Of a DNA stretch of 42,453 nucleotides, positions 25,959 to 35,700 are shown in pieces; position 1 is the stretch's first letter, and every line of letters begins with the position of its first letter. The notes beneath the pieces are model-generated. The model had not been told where the DNA came from. It made no database searches and saw nothing but the letters and a program-made list of their open reading frames with translations. The translations under genes and the position numbers were made by a program. Source of the DNA: Xenorhabdus lircayensis (lineage in GTDB: Bacteria > Pseudomonadota > Gammaproteobacteria > Enterobacterales > Enterobacteriaceae); the NCBI RefSeq assembly GCF_016306625.1, contig NZ_JACOII010000004.1:7321-49773 (forward strand), read 5' to 3'.

Positions 25959-26936
25959 TCACGAAATTCCCACCGGAAAGGCAATAACCTCACTGATCCG
26001 TTCGGCACCCAGCGCCAGCATAATCAGACGATCCACTCCCAATGCCACGCCAGCACAATCCGGCATCCCATGAGCAAGAGCTGCAAGCAGGTATTCATCA
26101 ATTGGTTGGATCGGTAATCCCATCGCTTCACGTTTACGGTTGTCTTGCTCGAAACGCAGACGCTGTTCATTACTGTCAGTCAGTTCACGAAAACCATTCG
26201 CCAGCTCCATGCCCTTAAAATAGACTTCAAAACGCTCTGCAACACGATGATCTTCCTTGCTGATTTCCGCCAATGACGCTTGAGATGCAGGAAAGTGATA
26301 GATAAACGTTGGTTTTTCAATGCCGATCTGGGTTTCTACGCCCATGACAAAAAGCAATTGCAGCAAGGTATCTCGATCTTCTTCCTGATCAGCGATATTG
26401 CTGAGATCGAGTTTTGCCGCCACTTCACGTAACTTTTCTTTACTTGCGGTAAGGGGATCAATATCCAGATATCGAATGAATGCCTGCTGGTAAGAAAGTG
26501 ATTCGGCACTTTCACAATCCAGAATCTGTTGCAACAGATCATCCACTTCATTCATCAGACGATACATGTCGTAATGCGGACGATACCACTCCAGCATAGT
26601 AAACTCTGGGTTATGATGACGACCGGCTTCCTCATTACGGAAACTTTTCCCCATCTGATAAATGGAACCACTTCCAGCCACCAGCAAACGCTTCATATGG
26701 TATTCGGGGCTAGTCATCAGATACAGAGTCAAGCCATTTGCCGCTCCCGGCCCAACAAATTGTGTCTGGAAAGGAACCAGATGGACGTCGGTGACAGTCG
26801 CCTGACTCATCGCAGGTGTTTCAACCTCCAACACCCCACGATCTGCGAAAAAGCGCCGTATTTCTGCTAAAATCTCCGCCCTTTTCAATAAATTGACGAT
26901 AGGGGCACTTGGCTGCCAATTCGCGACTTCGTTCAT
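25959..26936 (-). CDS. epmA: EF-P--(R)-beta-lysine ligase EpmA (PoxA/GenX)
   Basis: A 325-residue class II lysyl-tRNA-synthetase paralogue lacking the tRNA-binding domain, the same length as in E. coli. Motif 2 is in [20 protein letters not shown] (residues about 100-119) and motif 3 in [15 protein letters not shown]. It attaches (R)-beta-lysine to EF-P so that ribosomes can pass polyproline stretches. In E. coli epmA is divergent from and close to frdABCD. Here the orientation is kept, but an island of about 3.2 kb lies between them. Confidence 0.96.
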   Translation of the reverse strand: MNEVANWQPSAPIVNLLKRAEILAEIRRFFADRGVLEVETPAMSQATVTDVHLVPFQTQFVGPGAANGLTLYLMTSPEYHMKRLLVAGSGSIYQMGKSFRNEEAGRHHNPEFTMLEWYRPHYDMYRLMNEVDDLLQQILDCESAESLSYQQAFIRYLDIDPLTASKEKLREVAAKLDLSNIADQEEDRDTLLQLLFVMGVETQIGIEKPTFIYHFPASQASLAEISKEDHRVAERFEVYFKGMELANGFRELTDSNEQRLRFEQDNRKREAMGLPIQPIDEYLLAALAHGMPDCAGVALGVDRLIMLALGAERISEVIAFPVGIS

Positions 26937-27093
26937 GTTCCTATGACTCCAAAATAAAACAAAACGCGCAGTTTACCCGCATCAAGCCTACCAGACAAAT
27001 CATTGCCTGCAATTTATTCATATACTTATTCTTTATACACTTAATTTTTCAATTTGAGGTTTTGTTGGCTATGTTCATTGCTTATTTATTTAT

Positions 27094-27138
27094 ATTGAGG
27101 AATATGGACATCCATATCCATACCCCAGAAAACTCTTC
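27094..27138. repeat. Imperfect 45-bp repeat, copy 1
   Basis: Begins ATTGAGGAATATGGACATCC and includes the short dyad ATATGGA-CA-TCCATAT. About three quarters of positions match 28349-28393. Each copy lies 50-100 bp beyond the 3' end of a small minus-strand gene (27191-27505 and 28445-28801), so gene and flank were probably duplicated together. Confidence 0.6.
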
Positions 27139-27190
27139 TGCAACGTCCATCTACAACTCTTTTTAGTTGTCATTTGAAAAACATTCATTA

Positions 27191-27505
27191 TTACTCAGAT
27201 ACGATGATAACACCTGTAATGTATCTTTCATTGTGAACACCAACAAATCCATTGGTTTTCAGTGTAACTACTTTATTGTTAATTAAGGCTAACAATAACG
27301 TTGTGTATACTCCCCCTCCCTCTATTTGACCGTCAGGGTGTACTAAATAAAAGTTACTATACACATTTTCAGCCTGATCTTTAAATGTCACTTCAACATT
27401 ATTGGTTGAGGTTCCTTCAAACTTTGGATAAGTTTCCAATTGCAGTATTTTTACTTTTCCATAATACTCAACTTCATCTAAACTTTCGTCTTTATTACTA
27501 ATCAT
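27191..27505 (-). CDS. Small protein of unknown function, paralogue A
   Basis: 104 residues, with no signal peptide and no Cys. Most of the protein looks like beta-strands: KVKILQL, NVEVTFKDQ, YSNFYLVHPDGQ, then GGGVYTTLLLALINNKVVTL, then RYITGVIIV at the end. It shares with the proteins at 28445-28801 and 28848-29177 the pattern F-x-L-(A/V)-(H/Y)-P, G-x-x-x-Y-x-x-L-L-x-A/S-L, V-x-L/I-K and (Y/F)-I-(T/S)-G-V-x-I. AAGGAG before the ATG is a strong ribosome site. The family is not recognised. The C-terminal layout is faintly like B subunits of AB5-type toxins, but secretion signal and Cys are missing, so I do not assign that function. Confidence 0.7.
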   Translation of the reverse strand: MISNKDESLDEVEYYGKVKILQLETYPKFEGTSTNNVEVTFKDQAENVYSNFYLVHPDGQIEGGGVYTTLLLALINNKVVTLKTNGFVGVHNERYITGVIIVSE

Positions 27506-28188
27506 AATAATACTCCTTCAATTAATCATTCACATAAAAACACAAATAGAATACAGAGTTCACATATAGCCATTAACATTTAGATAAGGCACTGTAATAA
27601 CGTAATAAATACTATTTCCAGTCAATTAATAAATACAGAAAATTATTTCAGTTAGTTGTGGGCTATCAATGCTCGAATTAAATCCGTATTATAATAATCC
27701 ACCTCAATAAATAAGAGATTAAGCTTCCCTTCCTCTTTGTTGGCTGCTCTCACGCCCCCAATCACATAGTTAACTATGCTCTTAGGGATTCATTCACTTG
27801 CCACCGTGAAGCAACTTGCAATCTATTGGATATATATAAAAGTTAGTCATAAAATTCTATTATGTCAAAAAAACACCTGCGGACTTAAGCTTAACCCCAA
27901 GTCTATTTCATTAATAATGAAGTAATTATTATACTTTACCTCTTATACCTATTTCTGATTTTTATATATAAAAATCAATCACAACATATAGTAAAATCAT
28001 TATATTAATTAACATATTGATTTAATAATAATTTTTATTTATTTCACATGTTAATAATATAAATATCCTTATAAGAGTAAGACCATGATGATTCAAATTA
28101 ATTAATTCCATATTTTACTTTTGTATCAATCAAGCTAATAAATTGATTCCCATATTAATACGCAGTATCCAAATGAGTAAAAACATGA
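27506..28188. other. AT-rich island DNA with a palindrome-bearing repeat-like element
   Basis: There is no coding frame of note. At 27731-27830 a GC-richer block stands out, with the perfect 14-bp palindrome CATAGTTAACTATG (27765-27778) set inside CCCCAA...TTAGGG. Similar blocks are, to my recollection, dispersed in Morganellaceae genomes near accessory genes, but I cannot check this. The remainder is AT-rich and featureless, and must contain the promoter of the gene at 27191-27505. Confidence 0.4.
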
Positions 28189-28330
28189 GGCCGGTGAAGA
28201 AGCGGTCAAACAGATTCAGGAAGTGAGACCTGCCAATGATAGTGCACTGGATGCCCAAGCACGTGATGTCGAAGATAATATCAACAAATTGCTGAATCAG
28301 ATTAATTTAATTTCTATAAAAGAAATGTGA
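28189..28330 (+). pseudogene. Fragment of frdA
   Basis: 28189-28301 aligns without gaps to frdA at 31346-31458, with 16 differences in 113 bases (about 86% identity). It encodes [20 protein letters not shown], then AQARDVEDNINKLLNQ, equivalent to FrdA residues of about 406-443. The frame stays open past the homology to TGA at 28328-28330. There is no start codon and nothing else of frdA. It lies 1.9 kb upstream of the intact gene, inside the island. Confidence 0.9.
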
Positions 28331-28348
28331 AACCTTCATTGTGGTTTC

Positions 28349-28393
28349 ATTGAATAATATGGACGTCCGTGTCCAGATGCCAGAAGATACTAT
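28349..28393. repeat. Imperfect 45-bp repeat, copy 2
   Basis: Begins ATTGAATAATATGGACGTCC; partner of 27094-27138. It lies just beyond the 3' end of the gene at 28445-28801. Confidence 0.6.
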
Positions 28394-28444
28394 TTCGAAT
28401 CAAAGATAGCGGGTATCGTAGGTAGGGGAAAAATGAATCTAATC

Positions 28445-28801
28445 TTAACCCCAAGGAGGATATGGGTCAGGTGGTATCCCCGGAGATTCAATATTAACAC
28501 CTGAAATATAACGATTTCCTTCAGGATAAACATATTCGGTGAGTTTTAATGATACAGTAAATGAGTTGGCTAAAGATGACAGTAATGTGAGGTATATTCC
28601 ACCTCCACTTACCTGCTGATTAGGATATGCAAGATAAAAATTTTCATAATGACCTCCATATGGGTCCTTAAATTTTACTTCAATATTATTACCTGAAATA
28701 TCCGTCTCCAACCCAGTAATTATTGCTTTTTGAACAATTGTATCATCATCTTTTGCCATCTTATCTGTTACTGATTTTTCTGGTTTATCATTGCTGTTCA
28801 T
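28445..28801 (-). CDS. Small protein of unknown function, paralogue B
   Basis: 118 residues. A charged N-terminal segment (1-22) precedes the shared core: QKAIITGLETD, NNIEVKFKDPYGGHYENFYL, AYPNQQVSGGGIYLTLLSSL, VSLKLTEYVYPEGNRYISGV. It ends with a Pro-rich tail, GIPPDPYPPWG, absent from its paralogues. It is closest to the protein at 27191-27505 (GGG(V/I)Y-x-TLL and FYL(V/A)-x-P shared). No signal peptide or Cys. GAAGG precedes the ATG. It lies 46 bp after the gene at 28848-29177 and is probably co-transcribed with it. Function unknown. Confidence 0.72.
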   Translation of the reverse strand: MNSNDKPEKSVTDKMAKDDDTIVQKAIITGLETDISGNNIEVKFKDPYGGHYENFYLAYPNQQVSGGGIYLTLLSSLANSFTVSLKLTEYVYPEGNRYISGVNIESPGIPPDPYPPWG

Positions 28802-28847
28802 ATGATTATACCTTCAAATTATTTTTTAGTTAGAAGTGAGGCTGGAT

Positions 28848-29177
28848 TCAACTAATAATTGCAACACCTGTAATGAAACCAACTTCTTGACTACCATGAT
28901 ATTCAGTGGCTTTTATTTTTACTGTATATTCTTTGACTAAAGCTTCCAGTAACCCTGCGTATGTTGCAATTCCCCTCATCTCCTCATTGGGATATGCTAA
29001 TTCAAAAATAAGATAATCATATAATTTACTATAAACTGTGACTCTAATATTACTAACCGAATTTTCACCTCCCTGATTGTAAATCTGCAACCTACGAATT
29101 TTTACGGTGTAATACACTATATTTCCCACATCTATGCTAGGTGTATCAACTAAATCTGATTTATCTTTAATATTCAT
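28848..29177 (-). CDS. Small protein of unknown function, paralogue C
   Basis: 109 residues, the most divergent of the three. The core is YTVKIRRLQIY, SNIRVTVYSKLYDYLIFELA, YPNEEMRGIATYAGLLEALV, YTVKIKATEYHGSQEVGFIT, GVAIIS. The spacing from the YPN motif to the (F/Y)IxGV ending is nearly the same as in the other two, so they are true paralogues. No signal peptide, no Cys. AGGAA precedes the ATG. It is the first of two closely spaced genes. Function unknown; cytoplasmic or non-classically exported. Confidence 0.7.
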   Translation of the reverse strand: MNIKDKSDLVDTPSIDVGNIVYYTVKIRRLQIYNQGGENSVSNIRVTVYSKLYDYLIFELAYPNEEMRGIATYAGLLEALVKEYTVKIKATEYHGSQEVGFITGVAIIS

Positions 29178-29301
29178 ATAATTATTTCCTAAAATAAGAA
29201 TTTATATATAAAAAAACAAACAAAATTCAGCGAAAGTTTAATTAAATGAGAAATCACAATACCATTAAAAATACAATCATCCATTAAATAAAACTGAACT
29301 A

Positions 29302-29432
29302 CCACCGACTAAAGTCGGTGGGTTAGCGCAGCCAGGACTGACGACTGAAAGTCGTCAAACCGTCCTGTCTAAACGCGCATACGTCAAAAATATTTACGTT
29401 CAAGGTCACCGTCTAAAGATGGTGGTTTTAAC
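29302..29432. mobile_element. IS200/IS605-like remnant (hairpin-ended, no transposase)
   Basis: Three hairpins lie in about 130 bp. CCACCGACT-AA-AGTCGGTGG (29302-29321) is followed by GGTTAGC. CAGGAC-TGACGACT-GAA-AGTCGTCA-AACC-GTCCTG spans 29333-29367. CACCGTC-TAAA-GATGGTG (29407-29424) is followed by GTTTTAACC. Imperfect subterminal hairpins of the same kind at both ends, without inverted terminal repeats or target duplication, are the mark of IS200/IS605 elements and the short palindrome-associated elements derived from them. No tnpA or tnpB is present. Confidence 0.6.
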
Positions 29433-30128
29433 CTTTCATTTGGAAGAATAAAATTAAATATTTATTACAGGCTCCATAATTAAATCCCTAAGAAATGAAA
29501 TTCTAATTTAAGGTGATATATATAAGTTAGTTTATGATTTTTGGTATGTCAAAAAATATTCAAATTACTGGTTAATCACGCCTATTCAATTCATTAAACA
29601 ACACTTATATTTCACCCCATATATCCATTCAAAAATCTCATGTATGAAATTCGGCCTGAACATATAATAAGAATACACACTCTTATTAACTTACTTATTT
29701 AATAAGTATTTTCTATTCCACTTGCATTTTAACTGGTTATTTCTTTCAATAGTAATATTGTTATTAATCACACCAATGTGTTTATATCTTACTTTATCAA
29801 TAAATTTTATGAATCACTCTTCATTCTGGAATACAAACCACAAATACGTAAAAACATGCCTTAGATCACGTTTTACAGGCAAAATCCCACAAAACCCGCA
29901 TTCATATCAAATTTAGACCCTGCACTATTCGCTATAATTAAACCATACAAAAAGTAGCAGTTAGTGAATCTAAATCGTTAAAGCGTAGAAAATGACCTAT
30001 GACACTCAGCCAAATAAGAAAAAATATCATTTTGATATGGTAAAGATAAAGAAATTGGTGAGTGATAATGCATAAGGGTTCCTTTAACTGATTTTTGATG
30101 ACCCCCACTTGAACAATGGAGAAGCGCA
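29433..30128. promoter_or_regulatory. AT-rich region ahead of frdA
   Basis: No convincing gene; a 64-codon TTG-started frame at 29722-29916 is judged chance. The frd promoter must lie here. TTGAT-ATGG-TAAAG near 30033-30046 resembles only half of an FNR site, so anaerobic control is assumed from the family rather than shown. Confidence 0.4.
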
Positions 30129-31925
30129 GTGCAAACCTTCAATGTCGATCTAGCGATTATCGGAGCCGGTGGCGCAGGGCTACGAGCAGCCATCGCTGCT
30201 GCTGAAACCAATCCCCAGCTCAAGATCGCCTTGATCTCAAAAGTGTATCCCATGCGTAGCCATACCGTAGCCGCAGAAGGTGGATCAGCCGCAGTCACTC
30301 AGTCACACGATTCCTATGACTTTCACTTCAATGATACGATATCTGGTGGTGACTGGTTGTGTGAGCAAGATGTGGTTGAGTATTTCGTCGAACATTGCCC
30401 GACAGAAATGATTCAGCTGGAACAATGGGGCTGCCCATGGAGCCGTAAGGAAGATGGTTCTGTGAACGTACGTCGTTTCGGAGGCATGAAAATTGAGCGC
30501 ACATGGTTTGCCGCCGATAAAACCGGCTTTCATATGCTCCATACGCTGTTCCAAACTTCCCTCAAGTATCCCCAGATCCAGCGTTTTGATGAACATTTTG
30601 TGCTCGATATTCTGGTAGATGAGGGGCAAACCCGCGGTTTGGTTGCCCTGAATATGATGGAAGGAACGAAAGTTCAGATCCGTGCCAGTGCGGTTATTAT
30701 GGCGACAGGCGGTGCCGGACGCGTATATCGTTACAATACCAATGGCGGCATTGTCACCGGTGATGGTATGGGAATGGCGTTCCGCCACGGCGTGCCATTG
30801 CGTGATATGGAGTTTGTGCAATATCATCCAACAGGCCTGCCCGGCTCCGGTATTTTGATGACCGAAGGTTGTCGTGGTGAAGGTGGGATTCTGGTGAATA
30901 AAGATGGCTATCGTTATCTACAGGATTATGGATTGGGGCCAGAAACGCCACTCGGACATCCTGAAAATAAATATATGGAACTAGGCCCGCGTGACAAGGT
31001 TTCTCAAGCATTCTGGCATGAATGGCAAGCAGGGCGTACCATCGCCACGCCACGCGGTGATGTGGTTTATCTGGATCTACGCCATTTGGGCGAGAAAAAA
31101 CTGCTTGAACGTCTGCCGTTTATCAGTGAATTGGCAAAAGCCTATGTCGGCGTTGACCCTGTCAAAGAGCCTATTCCCGTTCGCCCTACCGCGCATTACA
31201 CCATGGGCGGGATTGAAACCAATCAGCAGTGTGAAACCCGCATCAAGGGGCTATTCGCTATCGGGGAATGTTCTTCTGTTGGCCTGCATGGTGCAAACCG
31301 CCTTGGTTCTAACTCTCTGGCAGAATTGGTTGTCTTTGGTCGTCTGGCTGGTGAAGAAGCGGTCAAACAGATTCAGGAAGTGAAACCCGCCAATAGCAGT
31401 GCACTGGATGCCCAAACCCGCAATATCGGAGATAAACTCAACAAATTACTGAACCAGAAAGGCGGTGAAAACTGGGCGAAGATCCGTGATGAGCTGGGAA
31501 CTTCCATGGAGGAAGGCTGTGGTATTTACCGTACACCAGAGTTGATGCAGAAAACCATCGATAAGATTGCTGAACTGAAAGAGCGCTTCAAACATATCGA
31601 AATTAGCGACCGTTCCAGTGTATTCAATACTGATCTGCTCTATACCATCGAATTGGGATTTTGTTTGGATGTGGCTGAGTGTATGGCACATTCCGCAATG
31701 AACCGCAAAGAATCACGTGGTGCCCACCAGCGTCTTGATGAAGACTGTACCAAACGTGACGATGAAAATTTCTTGAAGCATACGCTGGCTTTCTATAACC
31801 CTAAGGGCGCTCCCCATCTGGAATACAGTGATGTGAAGATCACCAAATCTCAACCAGCGAAGAGAGTATATGGTGGCGAAGCAGCAGCTCAAGAGAAAAA
31901 ACAGAAGGAGCAGGCGAATGACTGA
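30129..31925 (+). CDS. frdA: Fumarate reductase flavoprotein subunit FrdA
   Basis: A 598-residue catalytic subunit. The dinucleotide fold is [17 protein letters not shown] (residues 10-26), the covalent FAD His45 lies in [11 protein letters not shown], and substrate residues lie in [21 protein letters not shown] and [10 protein letters not shown]. It reduces fumarate to succinate at the inner face of the membrane during anaerobic respiration, with electrons from menaquinol through FrdBCD. The GTG start at 30129 follows GGAGAAGCGCA and matches the E. coli start. Residues 406-443, the part duplicated at 28189, are a variable region in enterobacterial FrdA. frdB overlaps by 8 bp. Confidence 0.97.
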   Translation: MQTFNVDLAIIGAGGAGLRAAIAAAETNPQLKIALISKVYPMRSHTVAAEGGSAAVTQSHDSYDFHFNDTISGGDWLCEQDVVEYFVEHCPTEMIQLEQWGCPWSRKEDGSVNVRRFGGMKIERTWFAADKTGFHMLHTLFQTSLKYPQIQRFDEHFVLDILVDEGQTRGLVALNMMEGTKVQIRASAVIMATGGAGRVYRYNTNGGIVTGDGMGMAFRHGVPLRDMEFVQYHPTGLPGSGILMTEGCRGEGGILVNKDGYRYLQDYGLGPETPLGHPENKYMELGPRDKVSQAFWHEWQAGRTIATPRGDVVYLDLRHLGEKKLLERLPFISELAKAYVGVDPVKEPIPVRPTAHYTMGGIETNQQCETRIKGLFAIGECSSVGLHGANRLGSNSLAELVVFGRLAGEEAVKQIQEVKPANSSALDAQTRNIGDKLNKLLNQKGGENWAKIRDELGTSMEEGCGIYRTPELMQKTIDKIAELKERFKHIEISDRSSVFNTDLLYTIELGFCLDVAECMAHSAMNRKESRGAHQRLDEDCTKRDDENFLKHTLAFYNPKGAPHLEYSDVKITKSQPAKRVYGGEAAAQEKKQKEQAND

Positions 31926-32652
31926 GATGAAAAACCTGAAAATAGAGGTCATGCGCTATAACCCGGAAATTGACAGTGAACCTCATTTCGTCACTTATGA
32001 AGTGCCTTATGATGAGCAAACTTCACTGTTGGATGCGTTGGGCTACATTAAGGATAATCTAGCGCCTGACCTCTCCTACCGCTGGTCTTGCCGCATGGCA
32101 ATCTGTGGTTCCTGCGGCATGATGGTGAACCGTGTACCAAAATTGGCCTGTAAAATTTTCCTGCGTGATTATGCACAAGGGATGAAAGTCGAAGCACTGG
32201 GCAATTTCCCAATTGAGCGGGACTTGGTTGTGGACATGACACACTTTATTGAGAGTTTGGAAGCCATCAAGCCCTATATTATCGGCAATGATCGCAAACC
32301 TGCTGATGGCCCGAACGTGCAGACACCCGCCCAGATGGCAAAATATCATCAGTTTTCAGGTTGTATCAACTGCGGCCTGTGTTACGCCGCCTGTCCTCAA
32401 TTTGGCCTGAATCCTGAGTTTATTGGGCCTGCTGCGGTTACACTGGCACATCGCTATAACCTTGATAACCGCGATAACGGCAAGAAAGAACGCATGCCGC
32501 AAATCAACAGTGACAATGGGGTCTGGTCTTGTACTTTCGTAGGTTACTGCTCTGAAGTTTGCCCGAAACATGTCGATCCGGCTGGTGCCATTCAGCAAAG
32601 CAAAGCTGAAAGTGCCAAAGATTTCCTTATCTCTATGCTGAAACCACAATAA
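31918..32652 (+). CDS. frdB: Fumarate reductase iron-sulfur subunit FrdB
   Basis: 244 residues, as in E. coli. The [2Fe-2S] ligands lie in [14 protein letters not shown] and the later Cys in KLAC. The [4Fe-4S] and [3Fe-4S] ligands lie in [16 protein letters not shown] and [11 protein letters not shown]. It carries electrons from menaquinol at FrdCD to the flavin of FrdA. The ATG at 31918 overlaps the frdA end; a longer open frame upstream is just frdA sequence. Confidence 0.97.
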   Translation: MTEMKNLKIEVMRYNPEIDSEPHFVTYEVPYDEQTSLLDALGYIKDNLAPDLSYRWSCRMAICGSCGMMVNRVPKLACKIFLRDYAQGMKVEALGNFPIERDLVVDMTHFIESLEAIKPYIIGNDRKPADGPNVQTPAQMAKYHQFSGCINCGLCYAACPQFGLNPEFIGPAAVTLAHRYNLDNRDNGKKERMPQINSDNGVWSCTFVGYCSEVCPKHVDPAGAIQQSKAESAKDFLISMLKPQ

Positions 32653-32666
32653 GGGAGGAGAGAGTA

Positions 32667-33062
32667 ATGACGACAAAACGTAAACCTTATGTGAGCAGCA
32701 TGGAGTCTCATTGGTGGCGTAAACTGAGCTTCTATCGCTTTTATATGCTGCGCGAAAGCACATCCGTTCCTACCGTTTGGTTCAGCCTGCTGGTACTTTA
32801 CGGTTTATTTGCCCTGAAAGATGGCCCTGAAAGTTGGGCGGGGTTTGTCTCTTTCCTGCAAAATCCAGTCGTGCTGCTGATTAATATCATCACTCTGCTG
32901 GCAGCCTTGTTGCATACAAAAACGTGGTTCGAACTGGCACCGAAAGCGCTCAATATTATTGTCAAAAATGAGAAAATGGCACCGGAGCCGATTGTCAAAC
33001 TGCTGTGGGCAGTCACGATTATTGCTACCGCCGTGATTCTTGGCGTGGCGCTGCTTTTTTAA
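32667..33062 (+). CDS. frdC: Fumarate reductase membrane anchor FrdC
   Basis: 131 residues, the E. coli length, with three transmembrane helices ([57 protein letters not shown]). The start [20 protein letters not shown], including a quinone-site Arg and the Glu equivalent to E. coli Glu29 near RESTSVP, matches the family. It anchors FrdAB and binds menaquinone with FrdD. It lies 14 bp after frdB, with GGGAGGAGAG as the ribosome site. Confidence 0.95.
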   Translation: MTTKRKPYVSSMESHWWRKLSFYRFYMLRESTSVPTVWFSLLVLYGLFALKDGPESWAGFVSFLQNPVVLLINIITLLAALLHTKTWFELAPKALNIIVKNEKMAPEPIVKLLWAVTIIATAVILGVALLF

Positions 33063-33078
33063 CCCCAAGGAGGATCTG

Positions 33079-33432
33079 ATGAATCAAGTACCTAAGCGTT
33101 CCGATGAACCGATTTTCTGGGGGCTGTTTGGTGCCGGCGGGATGTGGAGTGCCATTGTTGGCCCGGCGATTATTCTGTTGCTGGGTATTCTGCTGCCACT
33201 CGGTTTGGCACCTGAAGCGCTTTCTTATGAGCGTATCCTGACATTCTGCCAGAGCTTTATTGGCCGTATCTTTTTGCTACTCATGATCTGCCTGCCGCTA
33301 TGGTGCGGAATGCACCGTATTCACCACGGAATGCACGATCTGCAAATTCATATCCCTGCCAGTAAATGGGTATTCTATGGTACAGCGGCCATTTTGAGTG
33401 TTGTCACCTTGATTGGGGTGTTTACCCTGTAA
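33079..33432 (+). CDS. frdD: Fumarate reductase membrane anchor FrdD
   Basis: 117 residues (E. coli 119) with three helices: [40 protein letters not shown] and [20 protein letters not shown]. The [16 protein letters not shown] start and [10 protein letters not shown] loop are conserved. The start at 33079 follows AGGAGGATCTG, a near-perfect ribosome site; the longer frame from 33040 is only frdC overlap. Last gene of frdABCD, followed by a strong terminator. Confidence 0.95.
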   Translation: MNQVPKRSDEPIFWGLFGAGGMWSAIVGPAIILLLGILLPLGLAPEALSYERILTFCQSFIGRIFLLLMICLPLWCGMHRIHHGMHDLQIHIPASKWVFYGTAAILSVVTLIGVFTL

Positions 33433-33457
33433 TTGCCCCTGATAGGATATAAATGAC

Positions 33458-33486
33458 AATAAAGCCCACGTAAGGTGGGCTTTATT
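33458..33486. terminator. Terminator after frdABCD
   Basis: AATAAAGCCCAC (33458-33469), GTAAG, GTGGGCTTTATT (33475-33486) is a perfect 12-bp stem with AT-rich ends. It should serve frdD and the convergent receptor gene. Confidence 0.9.
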
Positions 33487-33510
33487 ATTCGTGACTAAAA
33501 AGCAATTCGA

Positions 33511-35585
33511 TTAAAATTTATAAGAAATAGTGGCCTTATAATTTCGGCCTTTCTCTTCTTGCCCTTGATAAGATTTCAGGTAGTAAGAATGTTCGTTATA
33601 ACGTTTATCAAAAATATTATCGATACCCAACTGGAGTTCAGCATTTTTAAATACACCTGATTTTGGCGCCCAAGATATATATATATCACTTACGCCATAA
33701 CCTGTTTTATGTATGCCGGCAGTTTCGTATTCTTTTGTTTTACTGTTTTTCACTTTACTCTTTGAATTTTTTGACAATACGAATCTAGAACTCCAACCCA
33801 GTTCAATGTCAGTTTTGTCAAATAAGTAGCTACCACCCACAGTGATCGAATCACCGACTGATGGTGTAAATTCCGATCCTCTGTCAAACAACTCATTGCC
33901 TTTAACAGTCTTATTATTGACTTTGGCGTAGCCAGTTCTCAAAGTCCAATTATCTAGCTTATAGACAGCGGATAATTCAAACCCTTCCAATCTTGCTTTC
34001 GGGATGTTATGTAACTCCGTTTCCTCCAGCGTTGTAGCCAGGTTTTTGTAATTCGTTTGGAATACTTTACCTGATACGGACAATCCATCATTTTCAGCAA
34101 AAACATCAGGATAATTGCCCTTCAAACCCGCTTCCAAGTTGTAGCCTGTGGTAGCTTTTAAGTTATCATTATGGTTTCTTAACCCTACCCCAATTTCTTT
34201 GCCCAATGGGCCTCTGAATAATTCGGTATAATTGGCAAATAATGTTGTTGATGCCTCAAGCTCGTATTTCAAGCCGAATGCTTTTGAAAAACGGGCATAA
34301 TTTCTATCAAACGGTTCATTCTGTTTATTAACCGTTTGATATTGATAATGATCCCATCTGATACCTGGGATAATATGCAAATCAGCCAATCGAATATCAT
34401 CCTCTAAATAAACAGAAGATGATTTTCCTCTTTCAACATCTTTATTATATATATTTTTTGATACATCAGTGTATCTCATTCTGGCATCAAAATATTCATA
34501 TCCATAAGTCAAAGCATGGTATAGCTTCTGGGTATCAAAACTAGAGGTATTACGAACCTTAATACCTTGGGTTTCAGCAATACTATCAAATCCTTTCCCA
34601 TTCCCACTGACAGGCTTCATATGAGTAGACATTTGCTCAGTATGATAGGCGGATATTTTTAAATCAATCAAGTCATTATTGACTGGTGCATACCCGTAAA
34701 TGATATTATGGGTATCACGGTCTATCGCCTGTTTCGCTTTTTTCCCGTTATTGACATCATGACCAAAATTCAACCTATTATTAGTCCTGCATCATTTTTA
34801 TAATGCTCTTTTGATACCGTGATATATTGCTCATCGGTCAGGTTAAACTTAGCTTTTAATAGATAGTTAAATAGCTTGCCATCGGTAGGAATTGAATCTC
34901 GTCCCTTGCTATCGCTGCCGGATTTAGCATCGTTCATATTGCGATGGGTGAAATAACCCAATAAATCAACAGCACCGAGTCTCCCATAAGAAGTCAATGA
35001 TTGCTGGAATTCAGAGCTATTACTTGCGTAACTTAATTTTCCTTTTGTACCAAATAATTGCCCCGGTTCTAATAAATCAGAGGTATCGACGGTCTCAAAT
35101 TTTAACGAGCCGACAAGAGCACCGGTATCGTATGTAATGCTGTTACTACCCACATTGATATCAACTTGTTTTAACAGCTCAGGATCAATTCCGTAGTTAC
35201 CTGAGTGGTGGAAGTGGAATCCCTCTTGTCTTGCACCATCAATAGAAACGTTGATGAATTGGTCATCCATACCACGAATTTTGAAGCGCTGCCCTAAAGC
35301 ACTAGGATGGCCTGCTTGTACGCCTGGTACATTCTTTAAAATATCGCCGACACTTTGTGGTTGTCTGACTTTTATTTCATTACTGCTGACTTTTCCATCT
35401 TCTTGTACATTGTTACTCGCAATAACAACAAGTGTATCGCCAGTAGAATTCGATTTTTTGGTTGTGTTTTCTGTACTTGCTAGTGCACTGGTGGAAATAG
35501 CAACTGTCAACATAGATGCTGACATCAAAGGAGCATACAAACCATTTTTAGCTAGGCTCGTGTAGATTTTAGTGAATTTTATCAT
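33511..35585 (-). pseudogene. TonB-dependent outer-membrane receptor, frameshifted (heme-receptor-like)
   Basis: A single receptor of about 690 residues split in two. The first part (35585-34770, 271 codons) has a signal peptide (cleavage near ALAS-TEN, about residue 37), a TonB-box-like DTLVVIAS (50-57), the plug motif SVGDILKNVPGVQAGHPS and KIRGMDDQFINVSIDGARQEG. It stops shortly after KNDAGLIIG. The barrel continues in another frame (NNRLNFGHDVN onward) and ends with DNIFDKRYNEHSYYLKSYQG and terminal Phe. One extra base near 34785 (for example CTAAAT for CTAAT) restores the frame. FRGPLGKE and NDNLKATTGYNLEAGL recall the FRAP/NPNL boxes of heme receptors. It could be a recent pseudogene or a sequencing error. 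Confidence 0.8.
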
Positions 35586-35620
35586 TTTTCTTTATGCTAA
35601 GTATTATAAGACGCATTATT

Positions 35621-35641
35621 ATTTACATTTAAATAGTAAAT
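35621..35641. promoter_or_regulatory. AT-rich dyad upstream of the receptor gene
   Basis: ATTTAC-ATTTAAATA-GTAAAT lies 36 bp before the receptor start. Iron or heme control by Fur would be expected, but the match to a Fur box is poor, so no factor is assigned. Confidence 0.3.
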
Positions 35642-35700
35642 GCAAATAACTTTGGAGGAACATGCAATAAAAGCGTGTTAAATGGAGTTTATTAACGGTC

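Noticed and set aside
26909-27166. 85-codon plus-strand frame beyond epmA
   Set aside because: It overlaps the epmA start region and has no family signal. Its end coincides with the repeat that follows the small gene, so it looks like chance.
27094-28393. CRISPR-like spacing of the two 45-bp repeats
   Set aside because: Only two diverged copies, 1.2 kb apart, with genes between; no CRISPR array is present anywhere in the window.
27191-29177. AB5-toxin B-subunit assignment for the three small proteins
   Set aside because: No signal peptides, no Cys for the usual disulfide, and no A subunit nearby; the likeness is only in strand pattern.
29722-29916. 64-codon hydrophobic plus-strand frame
   Set aside because: It starts with TTG, lacks a ribosome site, and lies in AT-rich DNA where hydrophobic frames arise by chance.
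30033-30046. FNR box for frdA
   Set aside because: Only the TTGAT half fits; the second half does not match ATCAA, so it is not listed as a site.
35586-35690. Fur box upstream of the receptor
   Set aside because: AT-rich dyads are present but none matches the GATAATGAT hexamer pattern well enough.
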